From UBA6183 sp943372215 (GTDB lineage Bacteria; Bacteroidota; Bacteroidia; UKL13-3), in contig CALRXU020000022.1 in the NCBI GenBank assembly GCA_943372215.1, forward strand, positions 8,362 through 72,361: 64,000 bases of DNA, written 5' to 3'. Position numbers and translations under genes: made by a program. This document shows positions 26,795-36,078 of this stretch, in pieces; positions within the stretch are counted from its first letter, which is position 1, and every line of letters starts with the position of its first letter. The notes beneath the pieces were generated by a model. That model made no database searches and was not told the origin of the DNA. It was given only the letters and a program-made list of their open reading frames with translations.

Positions 26795-27748
26795 ATGCCA
26801 TACTTTGATTTTGAGAAACCAATTGAAGAACTTGAACTTCAATTAGAGAACATAAAAAAAACGGCCGATAAGAATAAATTAGACCTTAGCGCATCAATAG
26901 TAGAGTTACAAGATAAAATTGCTCATACCAAAGCGGATATTTACGCCAACATGAATGGTTGGCAAAGGGTGCAAATTTCTCGCCATGCAGAGCGCCCTTA
27001 TACCCTTGATTATATCGAGCATGTGTTTACAGATTTTATTGAAATGCACGGAGATAGAAATGTAAAAGATGATAAAGCTATGGTAGGGGGATTAGCCCGT
27101 TTGGGGGAGCAAAGTGTTATGGTTATTGGCCATCAGAAGGGAAGAAACACCAAACAACGCCAAATGCGTAATTTTGGCATGGCCAATCCAGAGGGTTACC
27201 GTAAGGCATTGCGATTAATGAGGTTAGCCGAAAAGTTTAATATTCCAATCATCACTTTAATAGACACACCAGGCGCTTCTCCAGGTCTTGAAGCAGAAGA
27301 ACGCGGACAAGGAGAAGCCATTGCCAAAAACCTGTTGGAGATGAGCGTATTAAAAGTACCTGTAATTTGTATTGTAATTGGAGAAGGAGCAAGTGGGGGA
27401 GCCTTGGGAATTGGTGTAGGTGATCGCGTGATTATGTTAGAAAACACTTGGTATTCAGTAATTTCTCCTGAGTCATGTTCGTCAATACTATGGCGCAGTT
27501 GGGAGCATAAGGAAAAAGCGGCAGAAGCCTTAAAGCTTACTGCCAATGATATGTTAAAAAATGGGTTGATTGATGGGATAATTCCAGAGCCATTGGGTGG
27601 TGCGCATCATAACGTAGGTGAAATGTATGCCCACGTTAAAAGCTACATAGAACAAACCATCAAAGAATTACAGTTACTATCTGTTCCAGAGCTTATTGAA
27701 CAACGCATAAACAAATTCAGTAAAATGGGTGCTTATACAGAAGACTAA
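26795..27748 (+). CDS. accA: Acetyl-CoA carboxylase carboxyltransferase, alpha subunit
   Basis: AccA with AccD moves carboxyl from carboxybiotin to acetyl-CoA, the first step of fatty-acid synthesis. I use the ATG at 26795 (318 residues), since the family starts with MPYFDFEKPI-like sequence; a TTG at 26774 is open but lies inside the putative -7 element TTACTTTG (26769-26776). Key stretches: YTLDYIEHVFTDFIEMHGDR, TLIDTPGASPGLEAEERGQ and GEGASGGALGIGVGDRV (oxyanion-forming Gly-Gly). No accD is nearby, as is usual in this phylum. Confidence 0.95.
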   Translation: MPYFDFEKPIEELELQLENIKKTADKNKLDLSASIVELQDKIAHTKADIYANMNGWQRVQISRHAERPYTLDYIEHVFTDFIEMHGDRNVKDDKAMVGGLARLGEQSVMVIGHQKGRNTKQRQMRNFGMANPEGYRKALRLMRLAEKFNIPIITLIDTPGASPGLEAEERGQGEAIAKNLLEMSVLKVPVICIVIGEGASGGALGIGVGDRVIMLENTWYSVISPESCSSILWRSWEHKEKAAEALKLTANDMLKNGLIDGIIPEPLGGAHHNVGEMYAHVKSYIEQTIKELQLLSVPELIEQRINKFSKMGAYTED

Positions 27749-27781
27749 AGTTTAAAAATAGCACATCCCATTGCAGAATTA

Positions 27782-27812
27782 TTTGCAATAGGTAAATCAA
27801 AAGTTATATTTG
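27782..27812 (+). promoter_or_regulatory. tRNA-Ala promoter
   Basis: TTTG (27782-27785), 19 nt, TATATTTG (27805-27812): a full consensus match. The leader before the tRNA would be about 45 nt. Confidence 0.8.
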
Positions 27813-27863
27813 CACCTCTTTAATGAAAAAACAGCTGGTATAAGGCACAGCTTTTTGTTTTAA

Positions 27864-27940
<77 letters not shown>

Positions 27941-27963
27941 AAGCACCTTCGGGTGCTTTTTTA
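27941..27963 (+). terminator. Terminator after tRNA-Ala
   Basis: AAGCACC-TTCG-GGTGCTT hairpin (27941-27958) with a stable TTCG loop and a T-run starts directly after the tRNA CCA end. Confidence 0.85.
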
Positions 27964-28099
27964 GTAATTGATTGGTTAAACTTGTTTGTACAAGTATGGA
28001 AAAGCTAATTTGAATAGGCTTACAAGTTTGTTTTAAATACAACTTGCAATGCCACATGAAAGAGATGGGCCTCTCGCTTATCCTTGGTAAAATTAAAAG

Positions 28100-29545
28100 A
28101 TGAGTACACACAAAAAAAATGTGTTTTATAACTTATTACTTACCCTAAGTAATATACTCTTTCCTATCGTTACATTTCCATATGTTTCAAGAGTTTTAGG
28201 GCCAGAAGGTATTGGTAAGGCACAATTTGTAGTAACATTTGCACAGTACTTCACACTCATTGCGGCTTTGGGCATTCCTCTCTATGGTATTCGGGAGGTG
28301 GCCAAAGTAAAAGCCGATAAAAAGCAGCTCAGCCAATTGGTAATGGAGTTGCTTACCATTAATTTTATAACAACACTCATTTTATCAACATGCTATATTG
28401 CCGTGGTGTTGTTTATTCCAAAATTCAACGAGCACCTGCTCCTGTATGCTATTGGGTTGGGGTTGTTATTGCTTGGTTTTACCTCTATAGATTGGTTTTA
28501 TACGGGCACGGAAAAGTTTAAGTTTGTTGCTTTACGTTCAGTCATCATCAAAGCACTATCAATGATACTGCTTTTTGTATTTGTAAAACACGCAGAGGAT
28601 GTTCCTGCCTATTTAGGAATTACCGTTTTTTCAATGGTGGCTAACAACGTTTGGAATATGCTCAGCTTAAGAAAAGAAATTACAATTCACTCCATTTCAT
28701 TACAACTAAAAAAGCATATTGTTCCCTTACTTACCATATTTAGCACTACACTATCCATTAGCATATATACGGTTATGGATACCCTATTATTGGGGCTTTT
28801 GGCTAATGATACTTCAGTGGGATTGTATACCGCAGCAGTGAAGTTAAATCGGGTGTGTTTGCCATTTATTGTGGCTTATGGCACTGTAATTATGCCCCAA
28901 ATTGTACAATCACTCCACCAACAACAGCTTGAAAAAGCAAACCAACATATTAACCAGTCATTTGCCTACGTTGTATTCATTGGCGTTCCCATATCATTAG
29001 GGTTATTTTTATTTGCAAAAGAGTTTATCCTGCTATTTTCAGGAAATGCTTTTATCCCAGCCACCACCACTATGCAAATTATGTGCGTGTTACCTTTGCT
29101 TATTGGATTAAACAACATATTTGGAACGCAAATTCTTACCAGTGCAGGTCAGGATAAAAGCCTGTTTATTTCAGTTACCGCAGGCATGCTAATCAGTTTG
29201 ACCTTTAACTTGGTAGCTATTCCGTTTTTACAAGAGAAAGGAGCCGCCCTAGCTACCTTGGTGGCTGAAATTGCTGTTACTGCGCTCACTTATTATTTTG
29301 TAAGGAAGAAACTAAACATTGTAATAAATTTCAGGTTGCTGGCGCAGGCATTTGTAGCAAGCATTATATTTGTACCTATTGCCTATATATTGCAACAAAC
29401 AAACTTAAGTTCATTTTACATACTCATCCTTGGTGTACCACTTTGTTTCAGTTTATACATTGGGCTGCAGTTGTGGGTACTAAAAAATAAACTCATTCAA
29501 AAAATATATAACGATTTACTCAAGAGAACGCATGAAACAATATGA
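28100..29545 (+). CDS. Wzx-type polysaccharide flippase
   Basis: A 481-residue MATE/MOP-superfamily membrane protein with 12-14 helices that should flip lipid-linked oligosaccharide units across the inner membrane. The N-terminus has the family pattern FPYVSRVLGPEGIGKAQFV (about residues 24-42). It overlaps glf by 14 nt, and a glycosyltransferase-like gene follows. The cluster is small and lacks a polymerase or initiating transferase, so other glycan genes probably lie elsewhere. Confidence 0.9.
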   Translation: MSTHKKNVFYNLLLTLSNILFPIVTFPYVSRVLGPEGIGKAQFVVTFAQYFTLIAALGIPLYGIREVAKVKADKKQLSQLVMELLTINFITTLILSTCYIAVVLFIPKFNEHLLLYAIGLGLLLLGFTSIDWFYTGTEKFKFVALRSVIIKALSMILLFVFVKHAEDVPAYLGITVFSMVANNVWNMLSLRKEITIHSISLQLKKHIVPLLTIFSTTLSISIYTVMDTLLLGLLANDTSVGLYTAAVKLNRVCLPFIVAYGTVIMPQIVQSLHQQQLEKANQHINQSFAYVVFIGVPISLGLFLFAKEFILLFSGNAFIPATTTMQIMCVLPLLIGLNNIFGTQILTSAGQDKSLFISVTAGMLISLTFNLVAIPFLQEKGAALATLVAEIAVTALTYYFVRKKLNIVINFRLLAQAFVASIIFVPIAYILQQTNLSSFYILILGVPLCFSLYIGLQLWVLKNKLIQKIYNDLLKRTHETI

Positions 29546-30635
29546 CTTTATCATCATCGGCTCAGGACTATTTGGGGCTGTTTTTGCAAGAGAAGCAACC
29601 CGCAAAGGTAAAAAGTGCTTGGTTATTGATAAAAGAAACCATGCAGGTGGAAATGTCTATTGTGAAAATATAGAAGGCATTAATGTGCATCGTTATGGTG
29701 CACACATCTTTCATACCAACGATAAGGAAATTTGGGATTATGTAAACTCTTTTGTAGAGTTTAACCGCTATACCAATTCTCCCATTGCCTGTTATCAAAA
29801 TGAATTGTATAACCTCCCTTTTAACATGAATACCTTTTATCAGTTATGGGGAACGAAAACGCCTAAGGAGGCGCAACAAAAAATCAAAGACCAAATTGCA
29901 CACCTCAATATTACCACCCCACAAAATTTAGAAGAACAAGCCTTATCTCTAGTGGGTACTGATATTTATGAAAAATTGATAAAGGGGTATACTGAAAAAC
30001 AATGGGGACGCAGCGCGAAGGAGCTTCCGGCCTTTATCATCAAACGCTTACCGGTAAGGTTTACATATGATAATAATTATTTCAACGATAAATACCAAGG
30101 CATTCCAATTGGTGGCTACAATAAACTGATTGATGGGTTGCTAGATGGTATTGAAGTGCGTTTAAATGTTGATTATTTTAAAGATAGGGAGTACTTTAAT
30201 GGCTTGGCTGAAAAGGTAGTGTTTACAGGTAAAATAGACGAGTATTATGGGTTTCAATATGGAGAGTTGGAATACCGCAGTTTGCGGTTTGAGGATGAAC
30301 TGCATGAACAACAAAACTATCAAGGAAACGCTGTGGTTAATTATACTGACAGAGAAGTACCTTATACCAGAATCATTGAACATAAGCACTTTGAGTTTGG
30401 CACCCAACCCAAAACCATCATTACCAAAGAATACTCTTTAGAATGGAGCAAAGGGATGGAGCCTTATTATCCGGTAAATGACCAAAGAAATTCAGAGATG
30501 TTTAAAAAGTACAAAACACTGGCAGAACAAGAAGAAAAAGTGATATTTGGAGGCCGTTTAGCTGAATACATTTATTATGATATGCATCAAGTGATTGGTT
30601 CGGCTTTAGTTAGCGTAAAAAGGAATATACAATAA
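29532..30635 (+). CDS. glf: UDP-galactopyranose mutase
   Basis: The flavoenzyme interconverts UDP-galactopyranose and UDP-galactofuranose. The 367-residue protein has the FAD-binding N-terminus IIGSGLFGAVFAREATRKGK (residues 7-26), then RNHAGGNVY, and the family stretches HRYGAHIFHTND, YTEKQWGRSAKELP and GGRLAEYIYYDMHQ. Its presence shows that the local glycan contains galactofuranose. Start overlaps the flippase by 14 nt. Confidence 0.95.
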   Translation: MKQYDFIIIGSGLFGAVFAREATRKGKKCLVIDKRNHAGGNVYCENIEGINVHRYGAHIFHTNDKEIWDYVNSFVEFNRYTNSPIACYQNELYNLPFNMNTFYQLWGTKTPKEAQQKIKDQIAHLNITTPQNLEEQALSLVGTDIYEKLIKGYTEKQWGRSAKELPAFIIKRLPVRFTYDNNYFNDKYQGIPIGGYNKLIDGLLDGIEVRLNVDYFKDREYFNGLAEKVVFTGKIDEYYGFQYGELEYRSLRFEDELHEQQNYQGNAVVNYTDREVPYTRIIEHKHFEFGTQPKTIITKEYSLEWSKGMEPYYPVNDQRNSEMFKKYKTLAEQEEKVIFGGRLAEYIYYDMHQVIGSALVSVKRNIQ

Positions 30636-30648
30636 GCAACTTTCACTT

Positions 30649-31686
30649 ATGATTAGTTTACAACACCATTCCAAAATATATGTTTACTGCCCCTCAAAAG
30701 TTGTAACAGGAGGCGCTGAATTATTGCATCAACTCGTACATGTATTAAACATAAATGGCAAAGATGCTTACATTGTATATTTCGATGGGGGAAAAGAAGT
30801 GCCAGAAGCTTATCGCAATTATCAGATAAAAATTGCCAAAACACCAGAAGACGAGAAGGATAACGTTGTGGTGTTATATGAAGGAGTTTTTGATTTTATA
30901 TTACGCACCAAACACGCTCAAACCCTTTTGTGGTGGCTAAGTGTAGATAATTTATATTACAACTCTAAAAAGTACCTGAATCTTGTTGATTATTTCAAAT
31001 GGAGCCCCAAATACACATTGGAAGTGTTTGTATACCGGGTAGGTTACTTGTTAATGCGTAAAACATCATTATTTAAACAAAATGTTTCAATTAGGTATCT
31101 GAGCAAAAATAGCAACCTCAATTGTTACCAATCAGAGTATGCTCAGCATTTTTTGGTTAATAAGGGGTTCTCTGAGATGTTGCCATTAAGTGACTACATT
31201 AACGCTGATTTCAGTGTTAAAGAAGAAGATGCACCAAGAGTGAAAGAGGATATGGTATTGTATAACCCCAAAAAAGGCTTTGAGCACACCAGTAAACTCA
31301 TTAAACTGGCTCCACACCTTAATTGGGTGCCATTGCAGGGAATGAATAGACAACAATTACTTGAGGTGTTTCAACGAAGCAAATTGTATATTGATTTTGG
31401 TTTTCATCCTGGTAAAGATAGGCTTCCAAGGGAAGCAGCATTGAACAATTGTTGTATCATATCAGGTTGTTTTGGTTCTGCCAAGTTTTTTGAAGATGTG
31501 GCCATTTACGATGACTATAAAATGGACTTGAACCATACATCTTACCAACAAGTGGTAAATAAAATAGAAGACATACTAGCTAATTATGAACAACATCTTC
31601 CAAATTTCGCGTTTTACAAAAAACGCATACAAAATGAAGAAGCCGAGTTTGTTCTCCAAACCAAACGCATTTTTGGGTTGATTTAG
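30649..31686 (+). CDS. Probable glycosyltransferase
   Basis: A 345-residue soluble protein 13 nt after glf. The N-terminus (KIYVYCPSKVVTGGAELLHQL) resembles GT-B glycosyltransferase donor folds. The C-terminal part has YIDFGFHPGKDRLPREAALNNC, which fits the nucleotide-sugar-binding half with a Glu in the usual position. No family is recognised with confidence. By context it may transfer galactofuranose or another sugar onto the unit that the flippase exports. Confidence 0.65.
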   Translation: MISLQHHSKIYVYCPSKVVTGGAELLHQLVHVLNINGKDAYIVYFDGGKEVPEAYRNYQIKIAKTPEDEKDNVVVLYEGVFDFILRTKHAQTLLWWLSVDNLYYNSKKYLNLVDYFKWSPKYTLEVFVYRVGYLLMRKTSLFKQNVSIRYLSKNSNLNCYQSEYAQHFLVNKGFSEMLPLSDYINADFSVKEEDAPRVKEDMVLYNPKKGFEHTSKLIKLAPHLNWVPLQGMNRQQLLEVFQRSKLYIDFGFHPGKDRLPREAALNNCCIISGCFGSAKFFEDVAIYDDYKMDLNHTSYQQVVNKIEDILANYEQHLPNFAFYKKRIQNEEAEFVLQTKRIFGLI

Positions 31687-31739
31687 CTGGAGTAGCCTCT
31701 TTAAGCTATGTATAACCCTATAAACCTGACTAAAATTAA

Positions 31740-31770
31740 TTGTCAAATAAGGCACATAACCTTACATTTG
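31740..31770 (+). promoter_or_regulatory. Promoter of the acyltransferase gene at 31793
   Basis: TTG (31740-31742), 20 nt, TACATTTG (31763-31770). The predicted leader is under 20 nt. Confidence 0.75.
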
Positions 31771-31792
31771 CTAAAATCTATCAAAAAGTAAC

Positions 31793-33049
31793 ATGGATAT
31801 TTTTGAAAAACTATTGAAAAAAGCAGGGCCATTGGGCCAACATGCCGATGATGCCTATGGATATTATATGTTTCCTCGCTTAGAAGGAGAAATAGGGCCC
31901 AGAATGACTTTTAGAGGCAAAGAGATGTTAAACTGGAGTTTAAACAACTACTTGGGTTTAGCCAATCATCCTGAAGTGCGTAAAGCTGATGCCGATGCTG
32001 CAGCTGATTTTGGCTTGGCTTATCCAATGGGTGCGCGTATGATGAGCGGCAACTCTACTTTTCATGAACAATTAGATAGAGAACTGGCTGAATTCGTGGG
32101 TAAAGAAGACGCTGTGCTATTAAACTATGGTTACCAAGGTATGGTAAGCACCATTGATGCCTTGGTGGATAGACATGATGTGATTGTATATGATGCAGAA
32201 AGCCATGCTTGCATTGTTGATGGGGTGCGTTTGCACATGGGTAAACGTTTCTTATACAAACACAACGATGCAGCTAGTTTAGAACAACAATTGATAAGGG
32301 CACAAAAATTGGTTGAGGGAACCCCAGGCGGGATATTAGTGATTACAGAAGGTGTTTTTGGAATGACTGGCTCTCAAGGAAATATTGCAGAGGTGGTAGA
32401 GCTTAAAAAGAAGTACAATTTTAGGTTGTTTGTTGATGATGCACATGGATTTGGCTCAATAGGCAAAGAGGGAAGAGGAATAGGGTTTGAACAAGATTGC
32501 AACGATGGGATTGATATTTACTTTGGAACTTTTGCCAAGAGTATGGCGCTTATAGGTGGTTTTATTGCTGCAAAAAAAGAAGTTACCAAATACCTCAGAT
32601 ACAATTTACGCTCACAGATTTATGCCAAGTCGCTTCCGATGGCTGTGGTAAAAGGAGCGCTAAAACGGTTGGAATTAATTCGTAAACATCCAGAGTACAA
32701 AGAACAACTTTGGACGATAGTACGTGCATTACAAGGTGGACTTAAAGCCGCTGGTTTTGATATTGGAAAAACAAACAGCTGCGTTACTCCTGTAATGATG
32801 AAGGGAACAGTTGGTGAAGCAACCGCTGTGGTACATGATTTAAGAGAAAACTATGGTATTTTCTGCTCAGTAGTGGTGTATCCAGTTATTCCTAAAGGCA
32901 TGATATTGTTGCGTTTAATTCCAACGGCCTCACATACCTTACAAGATGTGCAGGTAACTATTGATGCATTTAGCAGCATCCGCACTAAATTGGAACAAGG
33001 AGCTTATAGGGTAGATGTAGGCATTGTTGCCATGGGTGAATCTCACTAA
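31793..33049 (+). CDS. PLP-dependent alpha-oxoamine synthase, probable capnine/sphinganine-type acyltransferase
   Basis: A 418-residue PLP enzyme of the KBL/BioF/SPT group: NNYLGLANHPEV at the substrate end, ESHAC (His138) for cofactor stacking, DDAHGFG (215-221) and the Schiff-base lysine Lys249 in FGTFAKSMALIGGF. The N-terminal part (GYYMFPRLEGEIGPRMTFRG) matches what I remember of the Bacteroidota group containing the cysteate acyltransferase for capnine (sulfonolipid) synthesis in Flavobacterium johnsoniae. Serine palmitoyltransferase or glycine acetyltransferase are the alternatives. The gene stands alone under its own promoter. Confidence 0.75.
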   Translation: MDIFEKLLKKAGPLGQHADDAYGYYMFPRLEGEIGPRMTFRGKEMLNWSLNNYLGLANHPEVRKADADAAADFGLAYPMGARMMSGNSTFHEQLDRELAEFVGKEDAVLLNYGYQGMVSTIDALVDRHDVIVYDAESHACIVDGVRLHMGKRFLYKHNDAASLEQQLIRAQKLVEGTPGGILVITEGVFGMTGSQGNIAEVVELKKKYNFRLFVDDAHGFGSIGKEGRGIGFEQDCNDGIDIYFGTFAKSMALIGGFIAAKKEVTKYLRYNLRSQIYAKSLPMAVVKGALKRLELIRKHPEYKEQLWTIVRALQGGLKAAGFDIGKTNSCVTPVMMKGTVGEATAVVHDLRENYGIFCSVVVYPVIPKGMILLRLIPTASHTLQDVQVTIDAFSSIRTKLEQGAYRVDVGIVAMGESH

Positions 33050-33057
33050 CATACAAT

Positions 33058-33091
33058 AACAAGTACCATGCTTAATTGTGTGGTACTTGTT
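33058..33091. terminator. Bidirectional terminator
   Basis: AACAAGTACCA (33058-33068) pairs with TGGTACTTGTT (33081-33091) between two convergent genes; its right arm touches the lipoprotein stop codon. Confidence 0.75.
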
Positions 33092-33633
33092 TAAAGCCTT
33101 TCAATATCACCAAACCCCTTACTAATAACTTTCTTGTTGTTATTATAAAGTTGGTAATACATTCTGTATAAAGATTTTTTTGGAGCATTGGGTAGAGTCA
33201 GTTGAAGTGCGTTTTCACCCACAGCCAATTTAGTAACAGCACTTGCCTGAACGTTTAAGTACGCATCCACAATTACCAATTTTAATACGGCAACATCGCT
33301 AACCTCAATCCGCAAATAAAAATAGTCTTTAAATGGATTTGGGTAAACCTGAATATTGTTCACTTTAAACAAATCACTAACCCCTGTATAATTTACCTGA
33401 TCTTTGACTCCATTCAATAGAGATTCAACAGCAATAGGTATTTCGGCATTGGTTAACCAGTCTAATGTATCAATTGGTCCAGTTAAATTACCCAAATTAT
33501 CATAGGCTGTAATGCCGTTAATGCTAATTTTTGGAACATCAGGTACTGTTTGTTTAATAGCATCATCTTTTTTGCACGAGAAAGCAAATACCAAAACAAA
33601 TGCAAAAACAAGTTGATGCGCTCTTGTGTTCAT
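33091..33633 (-). CDS. Lipoprotein with a degenerate T9SS-type C-terminal domain
   Basis: A 180-residue protein with a lipobox (FAFSCKK, Cys20). Its second half starts like a type IX sorting domain (NNIQVYPNPFKDYFYLRIE near residues 91-109), but the usual basic end is replaced by KVISKGFGDIERL. Type IX cargo normally has a signal-I peptide rather than a lipobox, so export route and anchoring are uncertain. It lies 12 nt after the desaturase on the same strand. Function unknown. Confidence 0.65.
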   Translation of the reverse strand: MNTRAHQLVFAFVLVFAFSCKKDDAIKQTVPDVPKISINGITAYDNLGNLTGPIDTLDWLTNAEIPIAVESLLNGVKDQVNYTGVSDLFKVNNIQVYPNPFKDYFYLRIEVSDVAVLKLVIVDAYLNVQASAVTKLAVGENALQLTLPNAPKKSLYRMYYQLYNNNKKVISKGFGDIERL

Positions 33634-33645
33634 AAGGAGCTAAGC

Positions 33646-34755
33646 TTAGCCAATAGCTTCGTTTAAATTTGGCAGTTTGCCAATATGCTGCAAGTATTTA
33701 AAATGTGATTGTACAGCACCAAAGAAAGTTTTATTTTCAAGGTAGGGCACATTATACTCCTCGGCAGTTTGTTTCACAATATGGGAAATAGCTGGGTAGT
33801 GCACATGGCTTATCTTGGGGAACAAGTGATGCTCAACCTGATAATTTAATCCGCCCAAATACCAGCTTAATACTTTATTACTGCGGCTAAAGTTCACCGT
33901 AGTGTTCAATTGATGGATGGCCCAATCATTTTCAATAACTCCGTTTAATGGCATAGGGTGACTAGTTTGCTCAAGCGTGTGGGCCAATTGAAATACCAAG
34001 GTTAAAATAACTCCTGCCACAAAATGCATACTTAAAAAACCAATCATCACTTCGCCAAAAGGTACATTAAACACCAAAATGGGCAGCCCTAGCATAAACA
34101 TAAAATAAAAAATTTTGATGCCTACTATTTTAGCAAACGTAACCATGTTTTGTCTGCTGTTATTTGGATTAACTCCAGTTTTTGTAAATTGATAAAACTG
34201 CACAAAATCTTTGCCAACGGCCCAGTACAAGGTTAACAACCCATAAAACATGAGGGCATAAATCCATTGGAATTGGTGATACCACCTGGTTTTGGTGTGG
34301 GGCGAGAACTTTAACACCAATCGGTCTTGGATATCTTCGTCTATATGGGTAATGTTGGTATAAGTATGGTGCAAAATGTTATGCTGTAGTTTCCAGTTAA
34401 AAATACTACCACCTAAAAGATTTAAAGTGGCTGCCATCATAGCATTGATATTTTTGTTTTGGGAGTAAGAACCATGGTTGGCATCATGCATTACACTCAT
34501 GCCTATGCCTGAAACCGCAATACCCATCATAATCCACAACAACAAAGAGATTGGAAAGGTTGGTTTAAAAAGCATCACCACAAAAAAAGGCAACAAATAA
34601 GCTAAAATTAGAATAACAGATTTGCTAACCATTTCAGCATTGGCATATTTACTAATGTTGTTTTGGGTAAAATAATTATCAACCCTTGATTTCAATACTT
34701 TAGCGAAGTCTGTTCTGCTGCTGGGAATGAATTTTACTTGTTGTTTTGCGTTCAT
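33646..34755 (-). CDS. Membrane fatty acyl desaturase
   Basis: A 369-residue di-iron membrane desaturase. The three His boxes are HDANH (90-94), HNILHH (125-130) and QVEHH (306-310), the last typical of front-end/linoleoyl-CoA-type desaturases. Hydrophobic stretches lie around 45-115 and 160-260. It inserts a double bond into membrane acyl chains, with oxygen and an electron donor not encoded here. The surrounding lipid-related gene at 31793 suggests envelope lipid tailoring. Confidence 0.88.
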   Translation of the reverse strand: MNAKQQVKFIPSSRTDFAKVLKSRVDNYFTQNNISKYANAEMVSKSVILILAYLLPFFVVMLFKPTFPISLLLWIMMGIAVSGIGMSVMHDANHGSYSQNKNINAMMAATLNLLGGSIFNWKLQHNILHHTYTNITHIDEDIQDRLVLKFSPHTKTRWYHQFQWIYALMFYGLLTLYWAVGKDFVQFYQFTKTGVNPNNSRQNMVTFAKIVGIKIFYFMFMLGLPILVFNVPFGEVMIGFLSMHFVAGVILTLVFQLAHTLEQTSHPMPLNGVIENDWAIHQLNTTVNFSRSNKVLSWYLGGLNYQVEHHLFPKISHVHYPAISHIVKQTAEEYNVPYLENKTFFGAVQSHFKYLQHIGKLPNLNEAIG

Positions 34756-34781
34756 GCTTTAATTAATAATGTTATTATATT

Positions 34782-35567
34782 TTAGTCCCAAATAATAGAA
34801 TAGTTTTGACGTAAAAGAGGTGCTATTTCTTCTTTAGTGAGCGAAATTTCAATCATTCCCTTACCATACGATGATACCTCATATGGGTTAAACAACCAAG
34901 TAACTCCTTTGTTTGTAATGAGAAAATTATCGTTCAAATGGAAGGTGTTGTCCTTAAACCAGAATCCAGCATCCTCTAAATCAGTGGTTTGGCTTAGGTT
35001 CTCCTGTTGTCTAAAAGCTTTTTCTGCAAGTTGTAAAACAAGCTTGTATGCAGAATCATTAAACAATTGAGTCAAAGTGAGCACCTTGTTGTTACGTTTA
35101 TCATAGCAAGAGTAGCTCCTCGCTTGCATACCATGGGCTCCGCCAGTATAATCATTCATATTAACACCAATACACACCAAATGCCCTGATTGGTAAGGTA
35201 CGTCAATATCGGTCTGGCTAAACCATACTTGTTCATTGTCTGGGTATTGTTTAGTAAAGGAAGCGTATTCTGCTAAGAATGTTTGTTGGGTTTTCTCCAG
35301 TGTATTTTTACCCGAGACACCAAGCAATAAGTTAATAATGTGGTTCAAACTGTCAGCGGTGCCAGTTTTATCCGTAAAAACGGGGTAATTATATGTAATA
35401 TGCGCACAATCAGGTGAGTCAGCCTTGCATTGGTTAAAGGTGAGGCTGACTTTTTTGAGTTCATAATTTAACGTGTCGTTATGCAGGTTTCCATTTTTTG
35501 TGCATGAAGTATTTAAACAACAAATACTTAAAGCAATGGCGCATAAAACAAGCAGATAGCGTTGCAT
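34782..35567 (-). CDS. DUF3298/DUF4163 (RsiV-like) lipoprotein
   Basis: A 261-residue lipoprotein (lipobox LNTSC, Cys22). Residues about 40-125 look like DUF4163 and the rest like DUF3298 (GHLVCIGVNMNDYTGGAHGM and LTLTQLFND). This pair forms the extracellular part of RsiV-like proteins and is also found in stand-alone lipoproteins. Function here is not known. Confidence 0.8.
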   Translation of the reverse strand: MQRYLLVLCAIALSICCLNTSCTKNGNLHNDTLNYELKKVSLTFNQCKADSPDCAHITYNYPVFTDKTGTADSLNHIINLLLGVSGKNTLEKTQQTFLAEYASFTKQYPDNEQVWFSQTDIDVPYQSGHLVCIGVNMNDYTGGAHGMQARSYSCYDKRNNKVLTLTQLFNDSAYKLVLQLAEKAFRQQENLSQTTDLEDAGFWFKDNTFHLNDNFLITNKGVTWLFNPYEVSSYGKGMIEISLTKEEIAPLLRQNYSIIWD

Positions 35568-35676
35568 TTTGTTACAATTAAAAATGTAAAGGTAACATTA
35601 ATATCAATACACACGCAATCCATTAATCAACAATCTGATAGCAAAATGGTTGCTTTAATGGTCAACCCAACAATGT

Positions 35677-36072
35677 TTAGTGGTGGTCTTCTACTGGAGG
35701 AGGGGAAGTATTTGCTGGAGCAGCCGTTTTCTTGCGGTACGTTAAAAATACCATAATCTGCGCCAACTCCTCAGCCGAAACCCGTTCTTCGCTCATTTCT
35801 GTTTCATGTTTGGTATTGGCTACCCGTACTTTGTACACCTCCAATTGGGCATCTGTAAAAGTAGGTATAACCTCGCGGCCAAATTTTTTGGTGGTATGGC
35901 ATTTTGCACAATTTAGGTTGTACAGTTCTCTGCCTTTTTCCCATTGTTTAATATAATCTGCTTTAACATGGGCTAACATTTCAGAGGGAAACTCGTAGGT
36001 AATCTTAGGGGGAAGTTTGCAAGCCGTGGCTGCAATACATACTAAAAGAATAAAAAAAGTAAGTCTATACAT
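35677..36072 (-). CDS. Cytochrome c lipoprotein
   Basis: A 131-residue exported protein with a lipobox (AATACKL, Cys18) and one heme c site, CAKCH (Cys55-His59). A Pro-rich C-terminus (TAAPANTSPPPV) follows. It lies 6 nt downstream of the peroxidase gene on the same strand, so it is a likely electron carrier for it. Confidence 0.85.
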   Translation of the reverse strand: MYRLTFFILLVCIAATACKLPPKITYEFPSEMLAHVKADYIKQWEKGRELYNLNCAKCHTTKKFGREVIPTFTDAQLEVYKVRVANTKHETEMSEERVSAEELAQIMVFLTYRKKTAAPANTSPPPVEDHH

Positions 36073-36078
36073 ATCGTA

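Noticed and set aside
28100..31686. Polysaccharide genes as part of the exosortase locus
   Set aside because: Exosortases can sit with EPS genes, but these are 23 kb apart with many unrelated genes in between.
35568..35676. Small plus-strand frame across 35562-35756
   Set aside because: It runs antisense into the cytochrome c gene, and the part outside genes is low in coding signal.
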